From NCBI RefSeq assembly GCF_005405925.1, contig NZ_BJHV01000001.1, positions 9,114,001-9,178,000 on the forward strand: a stretch of DNA of 64,000 bases, given 5' to 3'. Each line of letters opens with the position of its first letter. Position 1 is the stretch's first letter. This DNA comes from Streptomyces antimycoticus (GTDB taxonomy: Bacteria; Actinomycetota; Actinomycetes; Streptomycetales; Streptomycetaceae). Both the position numbers and the translations under genes were made by a program. Of the stretch, positions 17,615-25,603 are shown in pieces. Below the pieces are notes generated by a model. That model did not search any database and was not told the origin of the DNA. It saw only the letters and a list, made by a program, of their open reading frames with translations.

Positions 17615-18792
17615 GTCGAGCCTGCTGCACTGTCCAGCCGGTGCCAGACGGCCTGCAGTAGCTCCTCCCACTCGGGCCCCGGTACATGTGACTGGGCCGT
17701 CACCAGATACACCGCGTTGAGCAACTGGTCGGCGGCGAGGCCGCCTTCGCGCTCGCTGCGCTCGAGGAACATCTGGATCAGCTCCCGCGCGCGTGGATCG
17801 TCGGCCTGTCCCAGATGCGCGGCCACGATCGCGGCGAGCCGGTCGGCGTCCGGGTCGGGCAGCCGGAGCTGGAGACAGCGCCGCAGGAACGCGGGCGGGA
17901 AATCCCGTTCGCCGTTGCTGGTGATGATGACGACGGGGAAGGCGCTGCAGCGCACCCGGCCCGAGGCGATGACGGTACTGCGCTCCGGATCGTCGGTGAG
18001 GACGGATACGGCCGGGCGGCGTCGGCGGATGCGCACCAGCTCGGGAATGGAGTACTCGCCGGCCTCGAAGATGTCGAGCAGATCATTGGGCAGATCGATA
18101 TCGCTCTTGTCGAATTCGTCGATGAGCAGGACGCGCGGCAGACGGTGCGGGAGCATCGCCGTGCCCAGCGGGCCGAGTTGGAGGAAGTCGCCGATGTCCT
18201 CCGGTCCGGGTTCGTGCGTGTCCCCCTCCGACGCCTGTCCGGCCGCCGCGGCGTGCACACGGCCGACGGCATCGTAGCCGTAAAGCCCGGCCCGCAGGGT
18301 CGATCGCGTCGTGATCGGCCAGCGCAGCACCCGTCCCAGGCCCAGCTCCCGGCTGATGCGGTACGCCAGCGTCGACTTGCCGGTGCCCGGGCGGCCCGTC
18401 ACCAGAAGGGGGCGCCTGAGGATCAGCGCCGCGTTGACGAGATCGGCCTCCTCGGGGTCGGAGCGCACGCCCAGGGGTGCCGCGCCCAGCCGCCGGGCGG
18501 TGTCCTGCTCGTCCTCCGGCGGCGCCGGGGGCTCGGTCGGGGTGTCGTCCCGATCCGATAACACGCCGGGCCCGCCGTCGCCGTCGGGCGGGCAGGCCGA
18601 GACCCCGCCGAAGGTGCGCCACGGGGGCGGCGGCGGAAGGATCTCCTCCAGGCTTACGTCGTGGAGCGGGCGCCCGGTGCCCTGGTAGATCCACCAGGGG
18701 CGCGGTATCCCGGACGGCAGGGCACCGGAGGCGGAACCCGAGTCCTGGTGGACCCGTCCGTTGTGGCGCCGCGCAGGCTCTCCGTCGCTCAT
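17611..18792 (-). CDS. MoxR-like AAA+ ATPase
   Basis: A 393-residue protein. A Pro-rich, probably disordered N-terminus (1-100) precedes the AAA core. Walker A is VTGRPGTGKSTL (about 130-141), Walker B VLLIDEFDKSDIDLP (about 217-231), sensor 1 VVIITSNGERDFPPAF (about 283) and a C-terminal lid domain. The N-terminal WWIYQGTGRP and PPWRTFGG motifs suggest the subgroup that works with VMAP proteins. MoxR ATPases usually pair with a vWA protein to remodel partners; the vWA-like protein is the next gene, coupled by ATGA. The ATG also overlaps, by four bases, the stop of the VMAP gene read in its restored frame. Confidence 0.88.
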   Translation of the reverse strand: MSDGEPARRHNGRVHQDSGSASGALPSGIPRPWWIYQGTGRPLHDVSLEEILPPPPPWRTFGGVSACPPDGDGGPGVLSDRDDTPTEPPAPPEDEQDTARRLGAAPLGVRSDPEEADLVNAALILRRPLLVTGRPGTGKSTLAYRISRELGLGRVLRWPITTRSTLRAGLYGYDAVGRVHAAAAGQASEGDTHEPGPEDIGDFLQLGPLGTAMLPHRLPRVLLIDEFDKSDIDLPNDLLDIFEAGEYSIPELVRIRRRRPAVSVLTDDPERSTVIASGRVRCSAFPVVIITSNGERDFPPAFLRRCLQLRLPDPDADRLAAIVAAHLGQADDPRARELIQMFLERSEREGGLAADQLLNAVYLVTAQSHVPGPEWEELLQAVWHRLDSAAGST

Positions 18793-20284
18793 CGACCACC
18801 TACCCCGTCGTCCGGCCCCGTCATGCGCCCAAGAGGTTCCACAGGTCGGGTTGGGTCGTCCCAAACGAGCACCACATGTTGCCCGAGGTGATGCTCCCCC
18901 TCCGCGGAGCCGATCGTATGGGCGTCCAGACGTAACTCTGTCACGGCTTCACGGAGCCGTGCCAGGTTCCCGCTTGGCTCGGCCTGTTTTTGTCTCAGTT
19001 GCTGGACGAAGCTGGGGTCACGGGGCGTCCGGCCGTCCCAGGCGATCACCGGGATCCCGGCCCGCCAGGCGGTCAGCACCTCCGAGTTTCCCTCGGGGTG
19101 GCCCCCGGGGGCGAGTTGAGGATCAGGGCGACCACCTGGGGGTCGACCTTGAGCCGGGCGAACAGGGCGCGGGTGTCGCCGGAGCGCGGGCTGTCCGGGT
19201 CCTCGCCGTCCACAACGAGCTGCTTGGCGCGCTCGGGCTGCTGGTCGAAGACGTTCCAGCGCTGCTTCCACTGGCGGTGCCAGCGTCTGGTCCGGCTTCG
19301 CTCCAGGCTTCGTACGACCACCGGATAGTCCATGTACAGCGGGGTGGGCATCTCGCTGTCGAGCTCCAGACGCCAGCGGTGGACCGGCAGATTCAGGTCA
19401 TCCGGGCCGAGCATGAACTCGATATGGATCGCCCCGGCGTCGTCCCACTCCTCGGCGGCCTCGTACACCAGCGTCTGGACCGCCCGTTCCGCTGTCTCCG
19501 AGGTGACCTGGGTGACCGGGCCGCGGGCCGGATGCCAGCCGGTCGGGTCGTACTGATGCCAGGACGAGAGCTCGTAGCACCCGGCCTCCTCCTGCGGCAG
19601 CAGCCGGATCACCAGATAGGCGTCCACCGGCCCGGCCGGGGCGGCATGCCCCACCTGCTGCCGCAGCGACCGCAGCTGTGGCGTCAGGCCCAGCTCCCGG
19701 GCCTGCTCATCGGCCCATTCGCGCAGCGCGTCGGCCCGCTGCAACGGACGCGCCGCCGCCGCGAGGTACTCCACGAGCGCGAGCCCCGGCGGCAGCCCGC
19801 CCGGCTGCGCGTTCATCCGGCTCAGCACCTCGAAGGCGTGCCAGGGGCTCGTGACCGCGGGGATGTCCTGCAGCGGGCCCGCCGCCGTACGGCACAACTG
19901 GCCCAACTGCTCGATCTCCAGCTCCTCCAGCAGCGACCGCAGCCTCGCGGCGGCGGTCTCGGGCAGTGCCGGACGGGCCGTCATCTGCTCCATGACCGAG
20001 TCGAGCCGCATCATGGCGTCCTCGTCGGCCGCCGCCATCACCGCGAGGGACGCGCGTAGCGCGTGCATGATCCGCACGTTTTCCAGGCATTCGCGGGCCA
20101 GCTCCACCAGGAAGTAGTCGGTCACCCGGTGGACGCGCACGGGAACGCTGGTCATCTCCAGCTCCATGGCGACCAGATCCAGACACAGCGTGCGCAGATC
20201 CGGATCCGTCAGACAGCGGAACTCCTTCAACGCCGTGACGAGGTTGCCGACCGATTTCAGGCCACCTTCCCCCATGGCCGCCAT
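18789..20284 (-). pseudogene. VMAP-like protein (EAD-like plus VMAP-C), frameshifted
   Basis: About 498 codons in two frames. The first (20284 to about 19105) has an N-terminal effector-associated-domain-like segment (about 10-100, FRCLTDPDLRTLCLDLV) and most of a VMAP-C-like domain. It reaches VVALILNSPPG, then runs out of frame to a stop at 19073. The second frame resumes with GHPEGNSEVLTAWRAGIPVI and continues to 18789, where its stop overlaps the MoxR ATG by four bases. Restoring one G in the run at 19102-19106 joins them. The coupled end shows the long product is ancestral. Possible causes: sequencing error, recent mutation, or minus-one slippage on the G run. Confidence 0.75.
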
Positions 20285-20667
20285 GCTGTGCCCTCCCCCG
20301 AGGCCGCATCACCGGTCCCCGCCGCCGATGATCCCGCCGGAGACCCTGCCACACACGGGCACCAATCGCTCGGACTCCGGGACAACTTGTTTTCCCCGCA
20401 AGTTCCGCCTGACACCCCCTGGGTGAGTATGTCCACGGCACCGTCCCCGCCCCCGGCGGGCCTCGCCGCGGCGGGGACACGTCCCGGTGGCGGATCGGGA
20501 GAGAAGGTGCGCGTGAGGCGGAAGGCGGTCCTCCCCAGGGGGCCACCTGGACGATTCCGGCGACCTGGCGTGCGGGACGCCCCTCCGCCGTGGCCCGGGG
20601 AAGGTGCGGGACCCGCGCGCGGGCGGCCCGGGGTTCGGCACCCGCCGGGTCGGGAGGGTGAGGAGGG
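20285..20667. promoter_or_regulatory. 383-base spacer between nucleosidase and VMAP genes
   Basis: No gene is seen. Two signals stand out. Arms GTCCCCGCC (20443-20451) and GGCGGGGAC (20470-20478) form a strong hairpin that could terminate the nucleosidase transcript. Arms AACTTG (20384-20389) and CAAGTT (20399-20404), nine bases apart, lie about 100 bases upstream of the VMAP start and could be an operator. This suggests VMAP-MoxR-FxsT form their own operon with their own promoter. Confidence 0.45.
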
Positions 20668-21891
20668 TCACTCCAATCCGAGCTCCTCGATGCGCCGGGC
20701 GAGTTCGGCGGCCGCCGGATCGTCCGGGGCGAGCACCGCGACCACCTCCACCAGCTCGCCCATCGCACGCCGCGCCTCGCAGGTGCGCAGCAGGGACAGG
20801 GCCTCCGCGCGGCTCCCCGACTGACGGCCCACCGCCGTGCCGACGGTGGGCAGCTCGTCGAGCAGCTGCTGCCAGCGGGCGGGGGAGGTCATCCCGGACA
20901 CGGCCAGCAGCGTGTCCGCGAGACCGCCGAGATCACGGATCGTCAGCCTGCGCCGCCGGGGGGCTTCGGGCTGTGTTTCGGCGGCGACCGACCGTGCGCT
21001 GGTGGCGAGCGACGGCATATCGGTCCCAAGGGACCGCGTATCGGTGACGAGGGACCGCGCTTCGGCGGCGAGCGGCTGGGCAGCCGGGGCGTCCGCCGCC
21101 ACCGGGGCGTTCGCCACCGCCGGAATCCGGCCGATCAGTTCGAAGGCGAAGGCGGCCGCGTGCCGGGAGGCCACCGGCTGCCAGCGCTCGTCATGCGCCT
21201 CGCCCTTGTCCCCGAGCAGATCCGAGATGCCGCGGATCACCAGCGCGTCCAGCTGCTGATTGACATACGCGCCCGCGAGAAAGCCGAAGCCCTCCATGTC
21301 CACCGCGAGCGCGTCACCCGCGCCGGCCGCGAGCCTGAGCCCGGCGTCCGAGCGGTGGTGTGCCACCACCCGGCCGCCCGCCGCGAGGGGTTTCACATGG
21401 GCGCGGGGGCGTGGCGCGTCGTCCCCCGGGCGGATCCGCCCCTGCCACGCGTCGCCCGCCGCCACCAGCCGGGCCAGCTGCACCAGGCCGTAGGCGGACT
21501 GGTGGGTCTTCTGCCGGGGCAGGAACCCCGACTCGGTGTCCTTACCGGTCTCGTAGTCGTACACCGCGTCGGCGGCCACCACATCGCCCAGCGCGACGTC
21601 CTTACGGCCGCCCGCGACCCCCACGAACAGCACCGCCCGGGGCGCGAAGAGCGCCGCGGCCCGCTCGACCGAGGCCGCGGCGCCGGGATTACCCGGACCC
21701 GTCATATGGATGGCGACCGTCCGCTCGCCGGATCCGTCGCGAAACAGGCCCAGTTCGAACAGCGCGCCCCGCTCCGCCTTGACCGGGCGCGGATCCTCCA
21801 GATGGGCCCGGACCGCCCGGTACTCGACCTCCAGCGCGGTCAGGACCACCACATCGGCCCGCGCCGACCCGTCCTTGCCCTCAGCGCCCAT
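20668..21891 (-). CDS. Nucleoside phosphorylase/MTAN-superfamily protein with C-terminal adaptor-like domain
   Basis: A 407-residue protein. The N-terminal 250 residues are a PNP/UDP phosphorylase fold: VVVLTALEVEYRAVRAHL, FVGVAGGRKDVALGDVV, the catalytic-region AVDMEGFGF and IRGISDLLGD. A low-complexity linker with repeated RSLVTDTRSLGTD-like units follows (about 270-305). The last 90 residues (LGGLADTLLAVSGMTSP onward) look like an effector-associated adaptor domain, similar in pattern to the VMAP N-terminus. Such nucleosidases act as nucleotide- or nucleoside-processing effectors in predicted conflict systems; a metabolic MTAN would not need the tail. An IS element sits 13 bases upstream of its ATG. 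Confidence 0.82.
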   Translation of the reverse strand: MGAEGKDGSARADVVVLTALEVEYRAVRAHLEDPRPVKAERGALFELGLFRDGSGERTVAIHMTGPGNPGAAASVERAAALFAPRAVLFVGVAGGRKDVALGDVVAADAVYDYETGKDTESGFLPRQKTHQSAYGLVQLARLVAAGDAWQGRIRPGDDAPRPRAHVKPLAAGGRVVAHHRSDAGLRLAAGAGDALAVDMEGFGFLAGAYVNQQLDALVIRGISDLLGDKGEAHDERWQPVASRHAAAFAFELIGRIPAVANAPVAADAPAAQPLAAEARSLVTDTRSLGTDMPSLATSARSVAAETQPEAPRRRRLTIRDLGGLADTLLAVSGMTSPARWQQLLDELPTVGTAVGRQSGSRAEALSLLRTCEARRAMGELVEVVAVLAPDDPAAAELARRIEELGLE

Positions 21892-21900
21892 GGATCCCCC

Positions 21901-22874
21901 CTAGATGAATGAGTCCGATGTTTGTGCTGGCCGCGACTATGGCGAAGGGCGCCCGTTGGCTTGGTTGTGACTCCTTGCCTGGACGCCCTTCTGGCGGCAC
22001 TGTACGTGTTCATCGACGACCATGTGGCTCCCCGTCGCCGGATCGGGCGACCTCCAAAACTGACGGACGCCGAACTGCTGTGCCTGGCGGTTGCCCAGGT
22101 CCTGCTGGGCTTCCCTTCCGCACGGCACTGGATTCGCTTCGCCCACGCCCGGCTCGGGCACTTGTTTCGCTACCTGCCCCAGCAGTCCGCCTACAACAAG
22201 CGGCTCAACGCCGCCGGACCGCTGATCAGCACCGTGATCGAGGCACTGGCCAGGCAGGTGCCGAGCTGGCACGACGACCTGCGGCTGATCGACTCCACCC
22301 CACTGCCGTGTGCGGCCTCCCGCGAGACGGTCAAACGCTCCGACCTGGCCGGGCACGCCGGATACGGCTACTGCCGCAGCCACTCCCGCTTCTTCTGGGG
22401 CTTCCGGCTCTACCTGCTGACCACCGCCGAGGGCATGCCGATCTCCTGGTGCCTGGCCAACCCCAAGCTCGGCGAGCGGGAGGTGATGTGCGCGTTGCTG
22501 GAACGCGACCACCACCTCGTCCGCGCCGGTCAGGTGATCCTTGCGGACAAGGGCTTCGCCGGGCGGGAGTTCGAGGCGTTCCTGACCGAGCGCCTGGGTG
22601 TCCATCTGGTACGGCCGGATCGGAAGGACGAGCCGGTCCGGCACGGCCGCCTCGCCCGCGTCCGCCAGTGGATCGAAGCCGTCATCGACACGCTCAAGGG
22701 TCAGCTCGGCCTGGAACAACACGGTGGCAGAACCCTGCTTGGGGTGTTCGCCCGCACCGGCCAACGACTCCTCGCCCTCGCAGCCAGCGTCTGGCACAAC
22801 TGGACCACCGGCGCCAAGATCAAGCGATCCCTGATCGCCTACGACCACTGAGAACATCGGACTCATTCATCTAG
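21901..22874 (+). mobile_element. IS982-type insertion sequence with CTAG target duplication
   Basis: A complete element of 966 bases (21905-22870) bounded by perfect 18-base terminal inverted repeats, ATGAATGAGTCCGATGTT at the left and its complement at the right. It is flanked by CTAG on both sides (21901-21904, 22871-22874), read as the target duplication. It carries one transposase gene. Removing it and one CTAG leaves a 66-base gap between the membrane-protein and nucleosidase genes, so it landed inside a probable operon. Perfect repeats and an intact transposase suggest recent insertion. Confidence 0.9.
21967..22851 (+). CDS. IS982-family transposase
   Basis: A 294-residue DDE transposase, full length and apparently intact. 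Features: N-terminal LTDAELLCLAVAQVLLGF, YLPQQSAYNKRLN, first catalytic Asp in RLIDSTPLPC, GYGYCRSHSRFFWGFRLYLL, second Asp in ILADKGFAG, and the Glu region WIEAVIDTLKGQLGLEQH. GTG 21967 gives the usual family N-terminus; a TTG at 21922 would start inside the terminal repeat. It is transcribed against the host operon. Confidence 0.9.
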   Translation: MTPCLDALLAALYVFIDDHVAPRRRIGRPPKLTDAELLCLAVAQVLLGFPSARHWIRFAHARLGHLFRYLPQQSAYNKRLNAAGPLISTVIEALARQVPSWHDDLRLIDSTPLPCAASRETVKRSDLAGHAGYGYCRSHSRFFWGFRLYLLTTAEGMPISWCLANPKLGEREVMCALLERDHHLVRAGQVILADKGFAGREFEAFLTERLGVHLVRPDRKDEPVRHGRLARVRQWIEAVIDTLKGQLGLEQHGGRTLLGVFARTGQRLLALAASVWHNWTTGAKIKRSLIAYDH

Positions 22875-22927
22875 GACAGCTTCCGCCGACACCTTACGGA
22901 TGCGACGCACCCTATGGTTCTCATGCG

Positions 22928-23485
22928 TCAGGGCCGGTGCAGATCCGCGTACAGCACGATCTGCACCCCCAGGACGGTGATCAGCGCCACCTCCGCCACC
23001 GACACCGCGAGCAGCACCGCCCGCACCGGCTCCGAGGCCCAGTACACGACGAGGGCGGCGATCGGCGCCACCGTGAACAGCAGCAGATCGGCCGCGAGCT
23101 GCAGCCGCTTGCGGGAGATCCGGCGGCCGTCGTCGCGGTGGGCCCGCTCCCAGCCGAACACCGGTGGCCGGCCCGGTACGAGCGCCGCCAGCCGGGGCCC
23201 CAGATCCTCCCGGACATACCGCCCGATGGCCGATATCTTCTCGTCGTTGACCAGATACGCCCAGCCCAGCAGGGCCGACGCCGGGGGCAGCAGCAACAGC
23301 AGCTCCGGACGTCCATGGCTCTGGAGCGAGAAGGTGATGATGGCCGCCATCGCGGCGAGTGTCGCGTAGAGCAGATTGTCGCGGAACCCGATCCGCGCCC
23401 GCTGCTCCTCCTTCACCTGCTCGTACTCCAGGATCAGCAGCCTGCCCGTGACCGCTTCGCCCTCGGCGCTGTTGTCTCGCGTCAC
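22928..23485 (-). CDS. Four-helix membrane protein, candidate component of the conflict locus
   Basis: A 185-residue protein. A short charged N-terminus with EYEQVKEEQRARIGFRDN leads into helix 1 (LLYATLAAMAAIITFSL) and helix 2 (LLLLLPPASALLGWAYLV). A basic cytoplasmic loop of about 55 residues follows, then helices 3 (LLLFTVAPIAALVVYWA) and 4 (EVALITVLGVQIVLY). I know no named family with certainty. Small membrane proteins of this plan accompany nucleosidase and VMAP-type systems in actinobacteria, and before the IS insertion this gene ended only 66 bases from the nucleosidase start. A role as membrane effector or anchor is inference. Confidence 0.72.
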   Translation of the reverse strand: MTRDNSAEGEAVTGRLLILEYEQVKEEQRARIGFRDNLLYATLAAMAAIITFSLQSHGRPELLLLLPPASALLGWAYLVNDEKISAIGRYVREDLGPRLAALVPGRPPVFGWERAHRDDGRRISRKRLQLAADLLLFTVAPIAALVVYWASEPVRAVLLAVSVAEVALITVLGVQIVLYADLHRP

Positions 23486-23550
23486 CGTTGCCCCCTCCGC
23501 GACCGATGACCGGCTCCCCTGTGACCGGCCCCCTGGTGACTGTTTCCGCC

Positions 23551-23588
23551 CCTACGCCTGGTCCATTCCCCTACGCCTGGTCCATTCC
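23551..23588. repeat. 19-base perfect tandem duplication at regulator 3' end
   Basis: CCTACGCCTGGTCCATTCC occurs twice, 23551-23569 and 23570-23588. The copy at 23570-23588 contains the last codons and stop of the AcoR-type regulator; the other is its exact copy just after the stop. It probably arose by replication slippage. Confidence 0.85.
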
Positions 23589-25361
23589 GTACGCCCGCAA
23601 CTTCCGGTACAACGTGGCCCGGCCGATGCCCAGGGATTCCGCGGCCCGCGCCTTGTTGTCCCCGTGGCGGCGCAGCGCCTCCAGGATCGCCGTGCGCTCC
23701 GCCCGTTCTATGCCACTCAGCCGGCGGGTGGCCGGTGGCACCCGCAGTCCGTACGGCAGCTCCTCGCGCCGCACCGGTCCGGTGGCACGGCGGCGCGCGG
23801 CCACCTCCCGTACGACATGGGCGAGTTCGGTGACATTGCCCGGCCAGGTGTGCTGCTCCAGCGCCCGGCGCGCGTCCAGGCTCCAGGTCAGCGGGGGACG
23901 TCCGGGGGAGGGGTGCCGGGCCAGGCCCGCCAGCAGCGCCGGGATGTCCTCGACTCGTTCGCGCAGCGGCGGCAGCGTCACCGACCGGGCCGAGAGGATG
24001 TCCAGCAGCCGGCTCAGACACGGACCCGTCGGCGCACCCGGGGTATGCGTCGCCACCAAGGGCACCGCGGGCCGCTCCTCCAACAGCGAGAGCAGCGCGG
24101 CCACATCGGACTGGCCCAGCCGCTCGGCGTGGCGCAGGAGCAGCGGCGGGGCGCCGCCGTCCCCCTCTGCGAGCGCGCGGCACCAGCTCGGCACCTCACC
24201 GGCCACCTGCTCGGCGGCGTCCACCAGACGCGGTGCGGCCGTGCCCCGGCGGCCGAGCAGGGCGCGGGCCAGCGCGGTCTTTCCCACGCCCGCCTCGCCG
24301 ATCAGCAGCAGCGGCTCCGCGGCCCGCGCCAGCTCCGTCGCCCGGGAGACGGCCACCCGCCAGGGCGGGGACGTGCCCACGAGCCCCGGGAGCCGGTCAG
24401 GGCCCGGCCGCTCCGCCGCCCGCGCCCGCGGGGCCGCCGGGCACACCGTGGCGACGGCCCCGATGACCTCGCCCCCGTGCACCACGCGCGTCATCCTTAC
24501 GGTGAGCCCGGCGCCGTCCGGTACGGCGATCTCCTCCGGCGTCCCGGAGTGCGCGCCCTCCGGCCCGGCGTCCGCGTCTCTGAAGAGGGCCGTGGCGTGC
24601 CGTTCCAGCCGCGCCAGCGTCTCGTGCGACAGCAGCCGCGCGGCCTCCGGGCTGACGAGGCGGCTGCTGCCGTCGAGCGCCACCACGGCCGCCCCGTCGG
24701 CCCGCTGACGCAGATACGCGTCGAGCAGCACCCGCTCCGGCGGGCGCGCCCGGCCCAGCAGTTCCGTCTCGACCGCGTGCGCGGTGGCCTCGGCGATCGC
24801 CGTGCCCAGGTGGGCGGCGCGGCCCTCGCCCAGCGGGGCGACCACCGTGATGGTGCCGGCCGGGCGGCCCGCCGTCGGCTCGTACAGCGGCACGCTGACC
24901 GCCGATACCTCCTGCCACAGGTCGAGGAAGTGCTCCGGGCCGTGGACCTCGGCCCGGCGCCCCGTGCGCAGCGCGAGCGCGGCGCTGTTGTGCCCGACCG
25001 CCTTCTCCGACAGATCGAGACCGGTCACATCGGCGGACGTGCCGGTGTAACGGCCGCCGCCCGACCACAGCGCGCGGCAGCGGGAGTCGGCGAGCACCAG
25101 CCCCATCTCGCCGCTCAGCGCGGGCGCCACGCGGTCCAGCGCGGGGCGCGCCGCGGCCAGCAGCGGTGAGTCCTCGGGCGGCCGGACCCTGGGCGGGGCC
25201 ACCAGATCGCGCGGTACGCCGAAGAACCGGGCCCGCCGCCAGGCTTCGGCGAGGTCCTCGGGGAGCCCGTCGCCCGGTGGCCGTCCGCTGAGGAACCGGT
25301 CGCGCGCCCGGCGCAGCGATGAAAGGGCCGAGTCGGCGGGGGTGTTGTCGATGGTCGTCAC
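23571..25361 (-). CDS. AcoR-type (GAF / AAA+ / Fis) transcriptional regulator
   Basis: A 596-residue regulator. A GAF-type sensor region (about 75-290) is followed by an AAA+ domain with Walker A LLIGEAGVGKTALARALL (about 350-367) and PLRERVEDIPALL, then a C-terminal Fis HTH (about 550-592) with RHGDNKARAAESLGIGRATLYRKL. It resembles sigma-54 activators but lacks the GAFTGA loop that contacts sigma-54, and Streptomyces lack sigma-54. It therefore probably acts with ordinary RNA polymerase, as reported for other GAFTGA-less members. It is divergent from an FAD monooxygenase, its likely target, with a 21-base palindrome in between. Confidence 0.88.
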   Translation of the reverse strand: MTTIDNTPADSALSSLRRARDRFLSGRPPGDGLPEDLAEAWRRARFFGVPRDLVAPPRVRPPEDSPLLAAARPALDRVAPALSGEMGLVLADSRCRALWSGGGRYTGTSADVTGLDLSEKAVGHNSAALALRTGRRAEVHGPEHFLDLWQEVSAVSVPLYEPTAGRPAGTITVVAPLGEGRAAHLGTAIAEATAHAVETELLGRARPPERVLLDAYLRQRADGAAVVALDGSSRLVSPEAARLLSHETLARLERHATALFRDADAGPEGAHSGTPEEIAVPDGAGLTVRMTRVVHGGEVIGAVATVCPAAPRARAAERPGPDRLPGLVGTSPPWRVAVSRATELARAAEPLLLIGEAGVGKTALARALLGRRGTAAPRLVDAAEQVAGEVPSWCRALAEGDGGAPPLLLRHAERLGQSDVAALLSLLEERPAVPLVATHTPGAPTGPCLSRLLDILSARSVTLPPLRERVEDIPALLAGLARHPSPGRPPLTWSLDARRALEQHTWPGNVTELAHVVREVAARRRATGPVRREELPYGLRVPPATRRLSGIERAERTAILEALRRHGDNKARAAESLGIGRATLYRKLRAYGMDQA

Positions 25362-25385
25362 AGCCCCTCCACCGTATACGTCACC

Positions 25386-25406
25386 GGTGTTTCGAAATGA
25401 GACACC
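25386..25406. promoter_or_regulatory. Palindromic operator candidate upstream of AcoR-type regulator
   Basis: Arms GGTGTTTC (25386-25393) and GAGACACC (25399-25406) are inverted with one mismatch, separated by GAAAT. It lies 25 bases upstream of the regulator start, in the divergent region shared with the monooxygenase. A TGT-type half-site with five-base spacer suits a dimeric Fis-type HTH. Autoregulation is inferred. Confidence 0.5.
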
Positions 25407-25436
25407 TCGGGGCCCGGGTTCTGGAACAAGATCACC

Positions 25437-25575
25437 AATGGTCGATCGCCGGTCGTGAGGAGATCGCCGGTCGTCATGGCCGATCGCTGAACGCCGGTCG
25501 CCGGTCGGCGTTGCCGGTTGCCGGTTGCCGGGAGACCGCTCGTCGCCGGGAGACCGGCGATCGTCAGGAGATCGC
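25437..25575. repeat. Irregular short-repeat tract in monooxygenase leader
   Basis: About 140 bases made of imperfect repeats of GATCGCCGGTCGT, GCCGGTTGCCGGT and GCCGGGAGACCG blocks, just upstream of the monooxygenase ribosome site. It may slip or fold; no ORF in it looks real. The tract is directly visible, and no function is claimed. Confidence 0.6.
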
Positions 25576-25603
25576 CCATCACCCGGAGAGGAGCCCTTCA
25601 GCA

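Noticed and set aside
20668..21891. Housekeeping MTA/SAH nucleosidase
   Set aside because: The extra adaptor-like C-terminus, low-complexity linker and position in the VMAP locus argue for an effector-type role, although metabolic activity cannot be excluded.
11206..23485. Integrated prophage or conjugative element carrying the locus
   Set aside because: No integrase, tRNA attachment site, replication or transfer genes were seen at either edge; only a single IS element is present.
23571..25361. Sigma-54-dependent activator
   Set aside because: The GAFTGA loop is absent and no sigma-54-type promoter is evident; only the domain plan is shared.
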